NCBI GenBank assembly: GCA_963712165.1
Contig: CAVQGY010000001.1
Coordinates: forward strand, 248,001 to 312,000
DNA length: 64,000 nt
Direction of reading: 5' to 3'
From: B10-G9 sp963712165
Lineage (GTDB): Bacteria > Chloroflexota > Anaerolineae > Anaerolineales > UBA11858
Positions 26,792-37,300 of this stretch are shown piece after piece. Numbering within the stretch: position 1 is the first letter of the stretch; every line of letters begins with the position of its first letter. The position numbers were made by a program, and so were the translations under genes. A model generated the notes under the pieces. That model was given only the letters and a program-made list of their open reading frames with translations, did no database searches and was not told the origin of the DNA.

Positions 26792-29094
26792 AGAATAGCC
26801 CGAATATGTGTGTTCTTGAATATAGTTCGGTAGGCAATAATTTCACGCAGTAAGTGCTTTAACGTTAGATCAATATCTGTAAATCCTGGTAAATTTTCAC
26901 CCGGCCCAGACTTGATCCGGCCTTCAGATATATGTTCTAGATCCAAGTCTCCATGATGATGGATCCATTTGATCCCAACTTCGATGATTTCCTCAGGGAG
27001 GGCCAAAACTTCTGCGAAACGGGAGATATCAAAAGGTTTGGCTGTTCTTTGTAGATGTTTTATCAAACCGATGAGAGATTGGACGAGGTCATCTAAACTG
27101 TTTATTCCAGGATCAACTCCAATGAGAATAATTTGTTTGGGGGAAACCACTTTGATGATCTTATTTAAGAGGAATTGATTCGGGGGAGTTGTCCATAATA
27201 TCAAAGTGTCGGCGCTGGATAAATTGCTACGAGTCTTAGAGGGCAAACCTTCAGGCTCCATATTTTCTGCCCAAACGATAGCATTTGAAGTTGGGTAGTT
27301 TGAAATTAGGTCAGATAGTGGGTCGGGGTTTTTGCGCATGTCGATAACCTGAATTTGGGACTGATCAGGTAGATAGATAGGTGTCTCTGGGCTTTGACGA
27401 AGATGATGTAATGTAGCCTGAATTTGAGGTTGATCTCTGTAGGTAGTGAGAGAAAGGGAATAAGCGATATCAAGAGGCATATCAGGAACAGGCAGGTCTT
27501 TGCTGTTCCACCACAGGAAATCGCGATAATCACCATTCGCGTCCGAAAAGGTGATTTTGCGGTGAACCCCATTCCTGCCGATCAATTTTATCTGGTTATC
27601 ACCCGTAAACACTCCGCGAGTAGAGAAGGTAAGTTTAGGGTTTCCCGCTCCAAATGGTGCCAGGCGGTGAAAATCGTTAATGAAATCTTCGTTGATGTCT
27701 TGAAAATAAATTTCAGCATCGATGTCTATGCTGTATTCGGGTTCCTCATTGCCTACAAGTTCTTGATAATTAGCTGCCAGTGCTCTTCTAAACCGGGAAA
27801 CATTTTCCAGGGGAAGATTCATGCCGGCTGCCATTGGATGACCACCATATGATGTTAGGTGATCATGGGATGCGCTGATCAAATCTGAGATAGATACACC
27901 GGGAATGGAGCGGGCTGATCCTCGCGCCTGATCACCATCCTGAGAAAGCATAATCACCGGTTTATGGTATCTCTCCACAAGCCTGCTGGCAACTATCCCT
28001 ATTACTCCCGGGTTCCACTGAGAGGATCCCTGTAATACCAAGACCGGGTACTCTTCTACTAGCTCTGGAAAGGCTGAGATCATCTTCTCAGCGTCCAGAA
28101 AGATCTCCTCGGTTAATTCCTGGCGTTTTTTATTCAATTCTTCAAGCTGCCTGGCCAGGTAGGACGCTTGAGCCGGATCCTCCGTTGTGAAAAAGTCAAC
28201 TGAGGAATTGGCATCATCAAGTCGACCCAGTGCATTCAATCTAGGGCCAATGACATAACCGATATGGTCCTCAGTGATATTTGAAAGTTCGATGTTGTTC
28301 AACCTGTAGATTTCAAGCAAACCAAGCCGGGGAGATGTGCGGAGGCGAGTTAGGCCTTTTTGAAGTAAATATCGCGTATCACCTGTTTGGATGGCAACGT
28401 CTGAAACAATGCCTAAAGCAACCAGGTCAAGTAAATGGGAAGGGTCTTCAGAAAAATGCCCATATATTTCCTCCACCAGTTTGTACGCGACGCCAACTCC
28501 GGGCAGATTATATAAGCCATGATCTTCTGGGAGCGTGTTCGGATTGATGATTGCCTGCGCTTCGGGAAGAACAGGCGGGAGTTGGTGGTGGTCAGTGATG
28601 AGCACATCGGTGCCGGCATGATTTGCGAGTTGGACTGCATCAACGGCGTCAATGCCGGTATCACAGGTAACGATAAGTCGGGGTTCAAGATCTTTAAGCT
28701 TTTGTGCGAGAACGGCCACGGATACACCGTGCGATTCAGTGGCGCGATTAGGAATGTAATGCGCAACCCGTGCTCCCAGATCAGTGAGAGAAGAAACTAA
28801 GAGGGCAGTTGAGGTTTGTCCGTCAACATCGAAATCGCCCCAGATCAGGATCTGTTCCTTATTCCGAATAGCCTCGATGATGCGGCGCGCTCCACTTGCC
28901 AGCCCGGGAAGTTCGCTTGGAGAACATGGGCGATAGAACGCAGGATCCAGGAACCCTCGGGCTTGATCAGGGGAGGTAAGTCCTCGCTGATATAGAGTCC
29001 TTGCTACCAGGGGGGAACCGCCAATGGCGAGCTGAAAAGAACCAGGGACGGAAATTAGTTGAGGGTAATTCCATTGACTGTTAGTATTGCGCAT
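26788..29094 (-). CDS. recJ: Long RecJ paralogue (768 residues)
   Basis: This second RecJ shares the nuclease core of the first: WGDFDVDGQTST (motif I), DHHQLPPVLPEAQAI (DHH), RATESHGVSVAVL, and YGGHPMAAGM (DHHA1). The OB-fold follows to about residue 560. A further 200 residues contain a degenerate P-loop-free region (NAIVWAENMEPEGL, LIGVDPGINSLDDL), as in the long RecJ seen in Deinococcus and Chloroflexota. I start it at ATG 29094; the GTG at 29100 is two codons earlier. TAGAAT ends seven bases before that ATG, which predicts a leaderless mRNA. It follows the nuclease gene closely and is coupled to the PatB-like gene. Confidence 0.92.
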   Translation of the reverse strand: MRNTNSQWNYPQLISVPGSFQLAIGGSPLVARTLYQRGLTSPDQARGFLDPAFYRPCSPSELPGLASGARRIIEAIRNKEQILIWGDFDVDGQTSTALLVSSLTDLGARVAHYIPNRATESHGVSVAVLAQKLKDLEPRLIVTCDTGIDAVDAVQLANHAGTDVLITDHHQLPPVLPEAQAIINPNTLPEDHGLYNLPGVGVAYKLVEEIYGHFSEDPSHLLDLVALGIVSDVAIQTGDTRYLLQKGLTRLRTSPRLGLLEIYRLNNIELSNITEDHIGYVIGPRLNALGRLDDANSSVDFFTTEDPAQASYLARQLEELNKKRQELTEEIFLDAEKMISAFPELVEEYPVLVLQGSSQWNPGVIGIVASRLVERYHKPVIMLSQDGDQARGSARSIPGVSISDLISASHDHLTSYGGHPMAAGMNLPLENVSRFRRALAANYQELVGNEEPEYSIDIDAEIYFQDINEDFINDFHRLAPFGAGNPKLTFSTRGVFTGDNQIKLIGRNGVHRKITFSDANGDYRDFLWWNSKDLPVPDMPLDIAYSLSLTTYRDQPQIQATLHHLRQSPETPIYLPDQSQIQVIDMRKNPDPLSDLISNYPTSNAIVWAENMEPEGLPSKTRSNLSSADTLILWTTPPNQFLLNKIIKVVSPKQIILIGVDPGINSLDDLVQSLIGLIKHLQRTAKPFDISRFAEVLALPEEIIEVGIKWIHHHGDLDLEHISEGRIKSGPGENLPGFTDIDLTLKHLLREIIAYRTIFKNTHIRAIL

Positions 29095-29107
29095 AGGCAC
29101 TATTCTA
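29085..29107 (-). promoter_or_regulatory. Repeated promoter-linked element, copy B
   Basis: This 23-base stretch matches 37732-37754 at 21 of 23 positions. Read on the minus strand it begins with a -10-like TAGAAT (29107-29102) and contains the shared core TGCCTATGCGCAA (29099-29087). It overlaps the first codons of the second recJ. The core recurs upstream of the DegV gene at 4217. Confidence 0.5.
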
Positions 29108-29117
29108 CATTAACTAT

Positions 29118-29960
29118 CTAAAACTCTATTTCATTAATTAGATCCAGGTCAAAATGCACATTGGATAGATCTTCGCATTCGAGATCTGCTCCAGCTGGAA
29201 CAGGATGAGCGAGATGGCCTCTCTCGCAGAAAGAACGATATTGACAATGAACGCATTTCTCTTGATCTTCGGTAAGGGCAAACTTCCCATCAGCAGAGTG
29301 GTTATTTTCAATCTGCTTGATAAGATCGGAAATTCTTTGAGAAACATCTTGGTGTGCCTTTTGAGAGTAGGGGAAATTTTCCTCAGGGGTCTCTGCCAGG
29401 GGATACCAATACTGCAGCTTGATCTGAGACGGAGAGATGGAATCCGCAGAGAACAAATCTCTGCCACCGTGTTGGAAGATGAAGGGATACAAAAAACTTT
29501 GCGCCCTGTTGGCTAAAATGGTTCTGGGCGGTTTTTTCGAAGATGTTTTCCAATCAATGATCAAATAATCATTCTCAGAAAGCCGCACAATTAGATCGAA
29601 TTTTGCCACCAGATAATGACCCTGATAGGGGATTCTAAGTATTTGCTCAGAAATCGTTTGGTAGGGCAAAAGGGTTTTACCGTAGGGCAGGAAAGTTTCC
29701 CAAAGATCTGATACTTTCGGGTCTGAGATAGTTGAAGCGATTTGCTGAGGATCAAGTCCAAGAAAGAACTGCTGGCATAACTGATGAAAGCGGTTCCCTA
29801 ATTCGGTTAGGGTCTCATATTTAGAAAGTGGAGATGAGTGGGCGGCTGGCCATTGGGCTTCATTCAGGTATCCTAACTCATAACGCCTGGGACATTCTAT
29901 ATAAGCCTGCAGCGAGGCTTGGTTGAGAACGAACGGATTGGATTTTTGTTGGTCCGACAT
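29118..29960 (-). CDS. PD-(D/E)XK nuclease with iron-sulfur-type cysteines (AddB/Cas4-like module)
   Basis: This 280-residue protein has the RecB-type nuclease core: a Gly-containing helix GNRFHQLCQ, VAKFDLIVRL (Asp), LIIDWKTS (Asp...Lys), and the QSFLYPFIF helix. A Cys in YIECPRRYELGYL near residue 19 plus CVHCQYRSFC near 236-245 gives four cysteines placed like the 4Fe-4S staple of AddB and Cas4. It abuts the UvrD-like helicase: the helicase stop TAG is directly followed by this ATG, with AGGTGA upstream. It is most likely the nuclease subunit acting with the two upstream helicase proteins. Confidence 0.88.
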   Translation of the reverse strand: MSDQQKSNPFVLNQASLQAYIECPRRYELGYLNEAQWPAAHSSPLSKYETLTELGNRFHQLCQQFFLGLDPQQIASTISDPKVSDLWETFLPYGKTLLPYQTISEQILRIPYQGHYLVAKFDLIVRLSENDYLIIDWKTSSKKPPRTILANRAQSFLYPFIFQHGGRDLFSADSISPSQIKLQYWYPLAETPEENFPYSQKAHQDVSQRISDLIKQIENNHSADGKFALTEDQEKCVHCQYRSFCERGHLAHPVPAGADLECEDLSNVHFDLDLINEIEF

Positions 29961-32198
29961 CTAATTCACCTCGCTGGATGCGGTGTGATTGATCAGAGCG
30001 GATAAGGCTTCGCAAGGCATGTTTTTCCCGAAACGTCCCGTATTCCAGGTGATGATCAGTTCCTTTTTTGCGCGAGTGATGGATACATAGAATAACCTTA
30101 ATCGTTCCCGGATATATTCATCTCGGGCTTCGGCTGATGCTAAGCCCTCTGCCGGAAGAGGTTGAGCAGGATCAACCAGATGGTCGAGTTGAGCCAGCAA
30201 TTCAGCCGACAAATTTAATCCATCCCTGATGAACCACTTTTCCGAGATAAAGAAATCGTCTTTAGAACCTGATGGGAAATTATAGTTATTGGCGGACATT
30301 AGATATACTCTATCCCATTCCAGTCCTTTCGCTTTATGGGCTGTCGTGACCACAACTTGTCCTTTATGATCTTCAGGATTGAATTGTTGATCATCTCCCT
30401 CGGAATGGAATCGGCGCTCATTTCTCGCTAAAGCGCGCAGCTCATCGAGCAGATCAGGTAATTCCCAATCGGGGTGGGAAATACTCAGGCGTTTTTCATG
30501 AGCTGCGACCTTATGGGAAAGCCCAAAGGAATCTGAGTCGGGGAATATCTCCGCGGCGATTGTCAAGATTAATTGATCGATGGGAAGCTGGGCGGCTGTT
30601 TGCCAATTCAATATCTTGGACTTAAACTCTTCAAGTGTCTTTCGATGGGGCTGGAATTCCTCAGGTATCGAATCAAGCCAATCCTTACCAGGCGCTGGAG
30701 AGATATATTCTTCTGTTTTTTTGTTGGAATTGATCAATTTTGACAACGCTTCAATAATAGACCACTGATCTGGATCGGATCGTTTATCGCGGTGATAAAC
30801 AAGAAATGCGGAGGATAATTTCTTGGGTGAGCCGGGGTCAATCAGGCTGGTAATGATTTTTACCAGGGCGCCTATCGTTTTCCTGGTGGCGACCGTTGAA
30901 GTTAACAGCTCAACAGGCTCGATCCCATAATCATCGCGAAGCATGGCAGCCATTTTCTTTCCTCTATCGTTCCTTGGGGAAAGGATAACAGCAGTTGACT
31001 CCGGATTCTCCTCAAGCCATTTAGTAACAGACCGGGCTACCAAGTGCAGCTCTTCTTCCGGACTTAATTCTTTTGTGTAGAGATGGATCTGACCGGGTTG
31101 GCTAACAGGATTTGGCTGAAAATCATCCTTTGGTGTTGGTTGAATATAGTTAGGGAATAGGGCTGTTCTGGCGTTAAGATTTGGGTGGTCGGTTAATGAC
31201 CATTTAACTAGTGCGTTTGCAAGATCAATGATGCTTTCTGTACTGCGACCAGAGTTGGGGAGACTGTAGTTGTGATCCGCATTCTTAATGAAGTCAATTA
31301 ACAATCGCGGGTCTGCAGTGGTAAATGATTCATAAATGGCTTGGTTTGGATCTCCAACTCTCACCCAATTATTCGAAGATTCTTGTTCTGCGAGCATAGA
31401 CAGGATTTTCTGCTGCAGAAGACTGCTGTCTTGAGATTCGTCTTCAAGTATGTAGGGCCAATTATGTTGAAGACGAAGCAAAAGAGATCTATCAAGGGAT
31501 AATATTTGATGGGCCTTGATGATTAGATCGTCAAAATCCACTGCGCCGCGAAAAGCTAAATTCTTTTGATATTCACGATAAATGGTCAGGCCAAAATTGC
31601 CCAGAGTCAAGTGAACAGTACCCTGGGAGAGACGGGCAGCTATCTCCTCTGGCGAAAGGCCTAAATTCTTTGAGGTTCGGATGTACTGAAGCGCAATTTG
31701 ATTTAGGAGCGATGGTATTTGGCTTTGGCGTAAATCTGACAGTTTAGATTCTGTAAGATCAGGGATAAGATAGTCATCTAGGGCTGAATGATTGTTTTTT
31801 ATCCATAAAAGGACCGCGTCTTCTCGGATTCTGTTCGATTCATTCTCATCGATGATCTGAAAACCAGTATCAAGGCCAGCTAATTCTGGGCGCTCGTTTA
31901 CGATATCGTGAGCAAGTCCATGAAGGGTCCTGACCCTATAACCAAGGTGAGGGATCAGACCAAACTCATTCAGGAATGAACTTATGCGTTTCGAAAAGTT
32001 CTGGACTGCAGAGTTGACAAGAGTAACGACTAAGACTTCCTGATCGCCCGAAATGTGTTTGTTCCTGATCAGTTCTGCAGCAAGCAGTGAGAGAGTCCAG
32101 GTTTTGCCGCTGCCCGGAACTGCTGAGATTCCCATCGTGCCACCACGATAAGAAAGAATTTCTTTTTGAGCTGGACGAGGAGAAAAAGCTTCAGTCAT
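29961..32198 (-). CDS. UvrD/Rep-type superfamily 1A helicase
   Basis: This 745-residue helicase starts at MTEAFSPRPAQKEIL, overlapping the upstream gene by eight bases. Complete SF1A motifs are visible: Q motif RPAQKEIL, Walker A AVPGSGKT, VDFDDLI, Walker B ILEDESQDSS, motif III GDPNQAIYESF, motif V TTAHKAKGLEWDRVYLM and motif VI RLFYVSITRAKKELI with the Arg finger. There is no nuclease domain at the C-terminus, unlike AddA, RecB or AdnB. The nuclease is instead encoded by the next gene, which abuts it. It is the likely motor of the three-gene complex. Confidence 0.92.
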   Translation of the reverse strand: MTEAFSPRPAQKEILSYRGGTMGISAVPGSGKTWTLSLLAAELIRNKHISGDQEVLVVTLVNSAVQNFSKRISSFLNEFGLIPHLGYRVRTLHGLAHDIVNERPELAGLDTGFQIIDENESNRIREDAVLLWIKNNHSALDDYLIPDLTESKLSDLRQSQIPSLLNQIALQYIRTSKNLGLSPEEIAARLSQGTVHLTLGNFGLTIYREYQKNLAFRGAVDFDDLIIKAHQILSLDRSLLLRLQHNWPYILEDESQDSSLLQQKILSMLAEQESSNNWVRVGDPNQAIYESFTTADPRLLIDFIKNADHNYSLPNSGRSTESIIDLANALVKWSLTDHPNLNARTALFPNYIQPTPKDDFQPNPVSQPGQIHLYTKELSPEEELHLVARSVTKWLEENPESTAVILSPRNDRGKKMAAMLRDDYGIEPVELLTSTVATRKTIGALVKIITSLIDPGSPKKLSSAFLVYHRDKRSDPDQWSIIEALSKLINSNKKTEEYISPAPGKDWLDSIPEEFQPHRKTLEEFKSKILNWQTAAQLPIDQLILTIAAEIFPDSDSFGLSHKVAAHEKRLSISHPDWELPDLLDELRALARNERRFHSEGDDQQFNPEDHKGQVVVTTAHKAKGLEWDRVYLMSANNYNFPSGSKDDFFISEKWFIRDGLNLSAELLAQLDHLVDPAQPLPAEGLASAEARDEYIRERLRLFYVSITRAKKELIITWNTGRFGKNMPCEALSALINHTASSEVN

Positions 32199-34323
32199 TG
32201 GTCGAGTTCTCCAGAATCCTAGTATCAGTCTGGCTGCCATGAAGCAGTCTGTTCAATGACATCAGCAATAAACCTTTCTGTTCAACACCTCTTTCATCCG
32301 TTTCTGTCAAACAACCATAAATGGATTTTCTGCAGCGAAGAATTAAGCCGGTCGTTAAACACCGGAGAGATTCGAGGTTGTAGAACTGTTCCTCCTCATC
32401 GGTCCATTCTTTACCTAAAGGCCAGTCTTTTTGCATGATATGGGGATTGGTGAGGGGTTGGTAAATACGCTCGTACCATCCACGAGAGCCGATATCTAGC
32501 CAAAATTGATAATCCGTTGGTTTATTATTGAGGAGAAAGGTATATGCTGGAGAAATAAAGACCTCATTTTCTGGCAGTTCAGTCCAAGATTTTATATATT
32601 GGTTCGCCAGAACACCGGTTTTTACCATGCGATAATATTCTCTTCCTGTTTGTAGTTGATCAAAATCTAATACGTGTCCAACAGATTGGCGGAACTTGTT
32701 GATGGATTCGATGATCTGTGAAGCGATCCTGCCTTTGGCCAGGTCATTATAGAACCCGTAACCTTGAATTGAGAGGATTTCGCCAAAAAGGTGGGTTAAG
32801 AAATGATCAAGAGGTAGGACAGGATTTGCTGCATAGGAGTTTAACCAATCTAACATGTGTTGGTATAGATTACCAGTGAAAAAAGAGATTCGATCCTGAT
32901 AATGGGGGGGGATATTGTCAAAATTTGCAAGTCGAACTATTGCTGAAGGGCTATTTTTAAGAGCTTGATCTCCCAGTAAATATGCCCTGGTAAGATCAAG
33001 TCCCTTGATGGTTTGAACAAACGCAAGAGCAAGCTCATGCCTTGTTGGGTGAATATCCCAACTTGGGTGAGCAAGGGAAGCAACTGTCAATAATGCCTGA
33101 GCTACAGGTTCATCTCTTAAAGCCCTGGAGGGGCGATGAGAAGTTGACGGGATGCCAACCTTAGTAAGAGATTGGCTGATAAGGAAACGGAGAGAATCGC
33201 TTAGATACGGAGCCAGGATCACGATTTCTCCAGGTGATGTGCCTTTTTCAATAAGGGATTGGATCTTCGCCGCTACCCAATCTGCCAGTTCAGGATAGGA
33301 TGGATGGTAGGTTATATCGAATGCGGACTTGAGGATTTCAGGTGAGACTTGGGGTGCAGATGGCTCTCTAATGATCATCTTCGACAAACCAGCTTTAAGG
33401 CTTAGCAAAGGTGGTGATGCTGAGAAAATGGATTCGGTTGTTATAGTCTCAGAGCAAAGATTGGATAAGCCCAAAGCATTCTCAGGTGAAGCCCCCAAGA
33501 ATTTTCTGTAACCGGCATCCTGATCGTAGATTAATAAGAAGGATTTTAGATGGGGAGCCAATTTACGAATAAAGTAGTGGGAAACAGGAATATCTTCTTC
33601 GCAATTATCATAGATCAAGTATTCAAATTGGCCTTTCAGGTATCTTTCAAATAAAGGAATTTGATCTAATGCCTTGGAAAACAGCTCGATTTGAAGAGAG
33701 TAATCAAGAAAATTGTTTTGGTAGCAGTACTGTCTGAAGTTGTTGGCAGCTACCTGGGCTTGTTGAAAGATAGTTACCTGTGCAGGATCACCGATCCAGG
33801 AGGAAATTAATCTCTCTGAAATCTCTTTATGTGGAAAGGCATGGACAGCCGATTTATTCAAGTTGTCAAGGATTTGCGAATAAAGCCTGTTCCGCTGGAT
33901 CACCACCGAGGAAAAATAACCTTCGTTCTCGATCAGCGGCTCAATAACCCTTGAAAGTAAATATTGAGAGGATTCAAGAGTTAAAAAGGTGGGCGGCAAA
34001 TCTGGTCGAAGTTGAGGGAAAGACTTGAGTACTGAAGGCCAGAAAAGATTTAGAATACGCCGGGCAAGGCCTCCGTAAGTAGCAAAGACAGGAAGGCTGA
34101 TACTCCCTGATGCATAGTTGTTAATTGCCTTTTGGTAGGGCGCCCCTAGATTTCTCTGTGGAAAATACAATAAAATGGACCTGCCGGGAATATTCTCATT
34201 CAGAAGATGGGATAAACGTTCAGTGCCTGCCGTGGTCTTGCCAGATCCCGCGGGGCCACCAAGGAAGATTGTGTTATCAATTGGTGCTTCAACAACTTTG
34301 AGTTGTGTTTTGGATAATCTCAT
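32191..34323 (-). CDS. AddB/AdnA-like helicase-fold ATPase subunit, motifs partly degenerate
   Basis: This 710-residue protein begins with a helicase Q-like segment (LSKTQLKVVEAP) and an intact Walker A FLGGPAGSGKTT. The Walker B equivalent reads LIYDNCEEDI instead of the DExQ form, and a classical motif VI Arg is not seen. GEIVILAPYLSDSLRFLI and PSRALRDEPVAQALLT match the motif IV region of AddB-like proteins. It has no nuclease domain. I infer a non-motor or DNA-scanning partner of the UvrD helicase. It starts three bases after the GH13-like gene and overlaps the helicase gene, so the order GH13, this gene, helicase, nuclease is tightly coupled. Confidence 0.75.
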   Translation of the reverse strand: MRLSKTQLKVVEAPIDNTIFLGGPAGSGKTTAGTERLSHLLNENIPGRSILLYFPQRNLGAPYQKAINNYASGSISLPVFATYGGLARRILNLFWPSVLKSFPQLRPDLPPTFLTLESSQYLLSRVIEPLIENEGYFSSVVIQRNRLYSQILDNLNKSAVHAFPHKEISERLISSWIGDPAQVTIFQQAQVAANNFRQYCYQNNFLDYSLQIELFSKALDQIPLFERYLKGQFEYLIYDNCEEDIPVSHYFIRKLAPHLKSFLLIYDQDAGYRKFLGASPENALGLSNLCSETITTESIFSASPPLLSLKAGLSKMIIREPSAPQVSPEILKSAFDITYHPSYPELADWVAAKIQSLIEKGTSPGEIVILAPYLSDSLRFLISQSLTKVGIPSTSHRPSRALRDEPVAQALLTVASLAHPSWDIHPTRHELALAFVQTIKGLDLTRAYLLGDQALKNSPSAIVRLANFDNIPPHYQDRISFFTGNLYQHMLDWLNSYAANPVLPLDHFLTHLFGEILSIQGYGFYNDLAKGRIASQIIESINKFRQSVGHVLDFDQLQTGREYYRMVKTGVLANQYIKSWTELPENEVFISPAYTFLLNNKPTDYQFWLDIGSRGWYERIYQPLTNPHIMQKDWPLGKEWTDEEEQFYNLESLRCLTTGLILRCRKSIYGCLTETDERGVEQKGLLLMSLNRLLHGSQTDTRILENSTND

Positions 34324-34326
34324 TTA

Positions 34327-37300
34327 TCAACCGCTAGTAAAAGACATTTCAGAGAGAAGGCCAAGGAAGATATCTGCCTGACATTTCGATTGGTCGACTG
34401 CTCTGAGCATATTTAGATAATCTCCAGCTAATCCTTGGTCAACGGAAGGCATTGGGCTAGAAGGTTTTTTTAAGCAGAGGATGAGGTGATGCAGGGTGTG
34501 GGTCAATTTGATAAGGGATTCCATAGATTCTTTATGGAACCATTCTTGGCCTTCAAAAATATGCAATCTGCTATAACGACGTACTGATGGAACCGAAAAC
34601 CATAAAGAAGGCAAGCTTTTAAGATCTATAGGAGACGCAGCGAGTAAGGGATAGATGAAAACCGCGGAAGACAACAATCCAAGATACTGATCGCGATCAT
34701 ATCTGCTGAGAGTATTATGGTCAGCAAGGTGATCTGAAATGGACCCCAGGATGATTTCCAGGTCTTTATCAGTAAGCTGTTGGGGCAGATCGGCTAAAAA
34801 AGCCCAGGGTAGGAGCAGGTTAACACCACAGAACAGATTGGTCTGCAGAAGTATCGAATGCAAGGAGCTTATGCAAGAAATCCGATGCTGAAAATCTTCC
34901 ATAAGCGAATCCCGGTTGGCGATTTTATCCGGGAATAAGGACAGCAGAAGTTCATAAAAAGATTGCCCCGTTGCATGGGAAAACTCCAGGGAGCTAACCT
35001 TCGCAAAAGGATTGGAAAACGATCCAGATCCACCACCTGCTGATAGTTCTTTTTCCCACTCAGATAATAGAGAGAGAATGGGCTCTATAAGAGGAGCGAA
35101 CTGGATATCCAATCTCGTTTTCTCGAGATTGGAAGTTCCAGTGCCTTGGAGTTTATTATGTGTTTCTCTGAGGCTGCCGTCATGATCAGTTGCTATCTTA
35201 AAATTGACAAACGCATGATATTGATAAGCGCCAAGTTCAAGGTAAAGTCCCCGGGTCAAAAGATCCTCTAATGGTTGGATGTACTCAAGACCCGATATAG
35301 TATCTTCGTAGGTCAAGAAATCACCCCCTGAATGGGAGAGGCCGAGCCCGGCTAAAAGATCGACGGTCCGGCCATTAAGAGGAGTTGATTTGTGGACCCA
35401 ACCCCTGGTGTCTCCCCACTTGTTATAAAAGATGATCAAGGCATTTTCGCCGCCAGAACGATTTGAGAAAGCGAAAACATTATCATCAACTGAACCATCT
35501 TGTTTGATCAGGTCGTATAGCACGAAGTGTTCAACATCTGAGAACAAGTGTCTTTTGAATAGAAGGGGTACGATTTCCCTTCGGTGCTGCTCAACCAATC
35601 CTGGATCAGGCAGCTCGTCAATATAAGCCTTCTTGTATTCCATACCATATTTTTCAGCATAACCTTCAATTTGGCCATGGCCGAACATGGGAAGGCCGGG
35701 CAAAGTGGACATCAATAAGCAGGTCCCGAAATATTTTCCCCCAGATCCAAACTGAGATAGAGCTGTCTCCTCATCCGGATTGTTCATAAAGTTAACATAA
35801 CGCTTTAAGATTTGCGGATCGTAGGCGAGGGTGCCAACAAGTAAATCACGGTATTTTTTATTATCTTCATCCCTAAGCATATGCATGAAGGCGCTATTAT
35901 AGACCCTATGCATGCCCAGGTTGCGCACAAAATATCCTTCCATCATCCAGAAAGCCTCTGCGAGGAGAAGAGTATCTGGAACCTCTCTCGCAACGCGATC
36001 AACTAGCTCGCGCCAGAACTCGTCAGGCATAGCCACATCAAATTGATCTTTAGTGAGACTGAAGCCAGATCTGGTTGGGATGGCGCCTCCTGAGCCTGGC
36101 TCTGGAAACCAAAGCCGCTGATAGTGCTTTTTCGACAGAGTCATGGCCGCGTCAAAACGAATAATAGGAAATTTTCTGGCAACCTGGAGTATGGACTGGA
36201 TCACAGCTTCTCGAACTTCTGGATTAAGGTAATCCAGCTGGGCCGTATCGTTCCAGGGCATCGATGTGCCATCATTCCCATGATAAAGGAATCGGGTTTC
36301 ACCTGTGTTGTTATCCACTCTCTTGAACACAACCGCGGCATCAGATTGATCATAATAATGGTCTTCGAGGTAGATACTGACTGCGGGGTCATTGGATAGA
36401 TCCATGCCTTCGTATGAGTATCCAGGGAAAGGTGGATCAGCTAAGCTTAGGAACCATTCGGGATGCTCCAATACCCAGCGAGAATCTATCCCCATGTGAT
36501 TTGGCACCATGTCTGCTGCCAGGCGGATATTGCATTTTGCTGCAGATGCTGTTAAGTGCTGGTATGCTTGTTCACCGCCTAAATCGTTCGAGATCGAATA
36601 ATCAAAGAGTGAATATGCAGATGACACAGCTTCAGGATTGCCGCAAAGCTGTTTTATTTTTTGGGAAGCTGGACTGCGTTCCCAGAGACCGATCAGCCAC
36701 AGGGCATTGACTCCTCTGCGAGAGAGTCTCTGGAGTTCTTGGTCTGGGATCTGGTCCAACCTGGTAATTGAAATCTGATATTCACGGGAGAGCTGGTGCA
36801 GCCAAACATAAACGTTCTTTGCTTGCAGGATCACATGGGGCATCCAATCCTGGTCAGGACTGAAATGGACAATGTCGATTTTGTTTTTGTTTTGTTCATC
36901 AAGATAACCCAAAGGATTTTGAGCTTCTCTTTTGTCTTGAAAACCCCGTATTGCCGTTTCTCTAAGATGATCCAAACCAATCATCAAGGAGTGCAGTAAT
37001 TGTGGATCAAGCAAATCCTTCCATCGTTTACTAACGAACATAAGCTGATCAAAAAGGGAATCTGGATAGAGTCGACCTGGCTCCAACAGGACCTCGAATA
37101 GCGAATCGCTGACAGACCCCTTATCAGGAAAATTTGAAAAGAAGTCTTGAAGGGCCCCACCTAATTCACTAAAAAAGGATGATGTCCGGAGCTGGGGATC
37201 GGTGAATAAGCCATCCTTGGCCCTTATGGCGGGATTCATTTCCGCTACCAAGATCAAGAGTAGGGAATAGTAGAAGCCATGCCTGCGAGCAGGATCTCCG

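Noticed and set aside
29118..29960. Cas4 as the identity of the PD-(D/E)XK protein
   Set aside because: The cysteines resemble Cas4, but there are no cas genes or CRISPR repeats, and the gene abuts a UvrD helicase, which fits AddB-type partners better.
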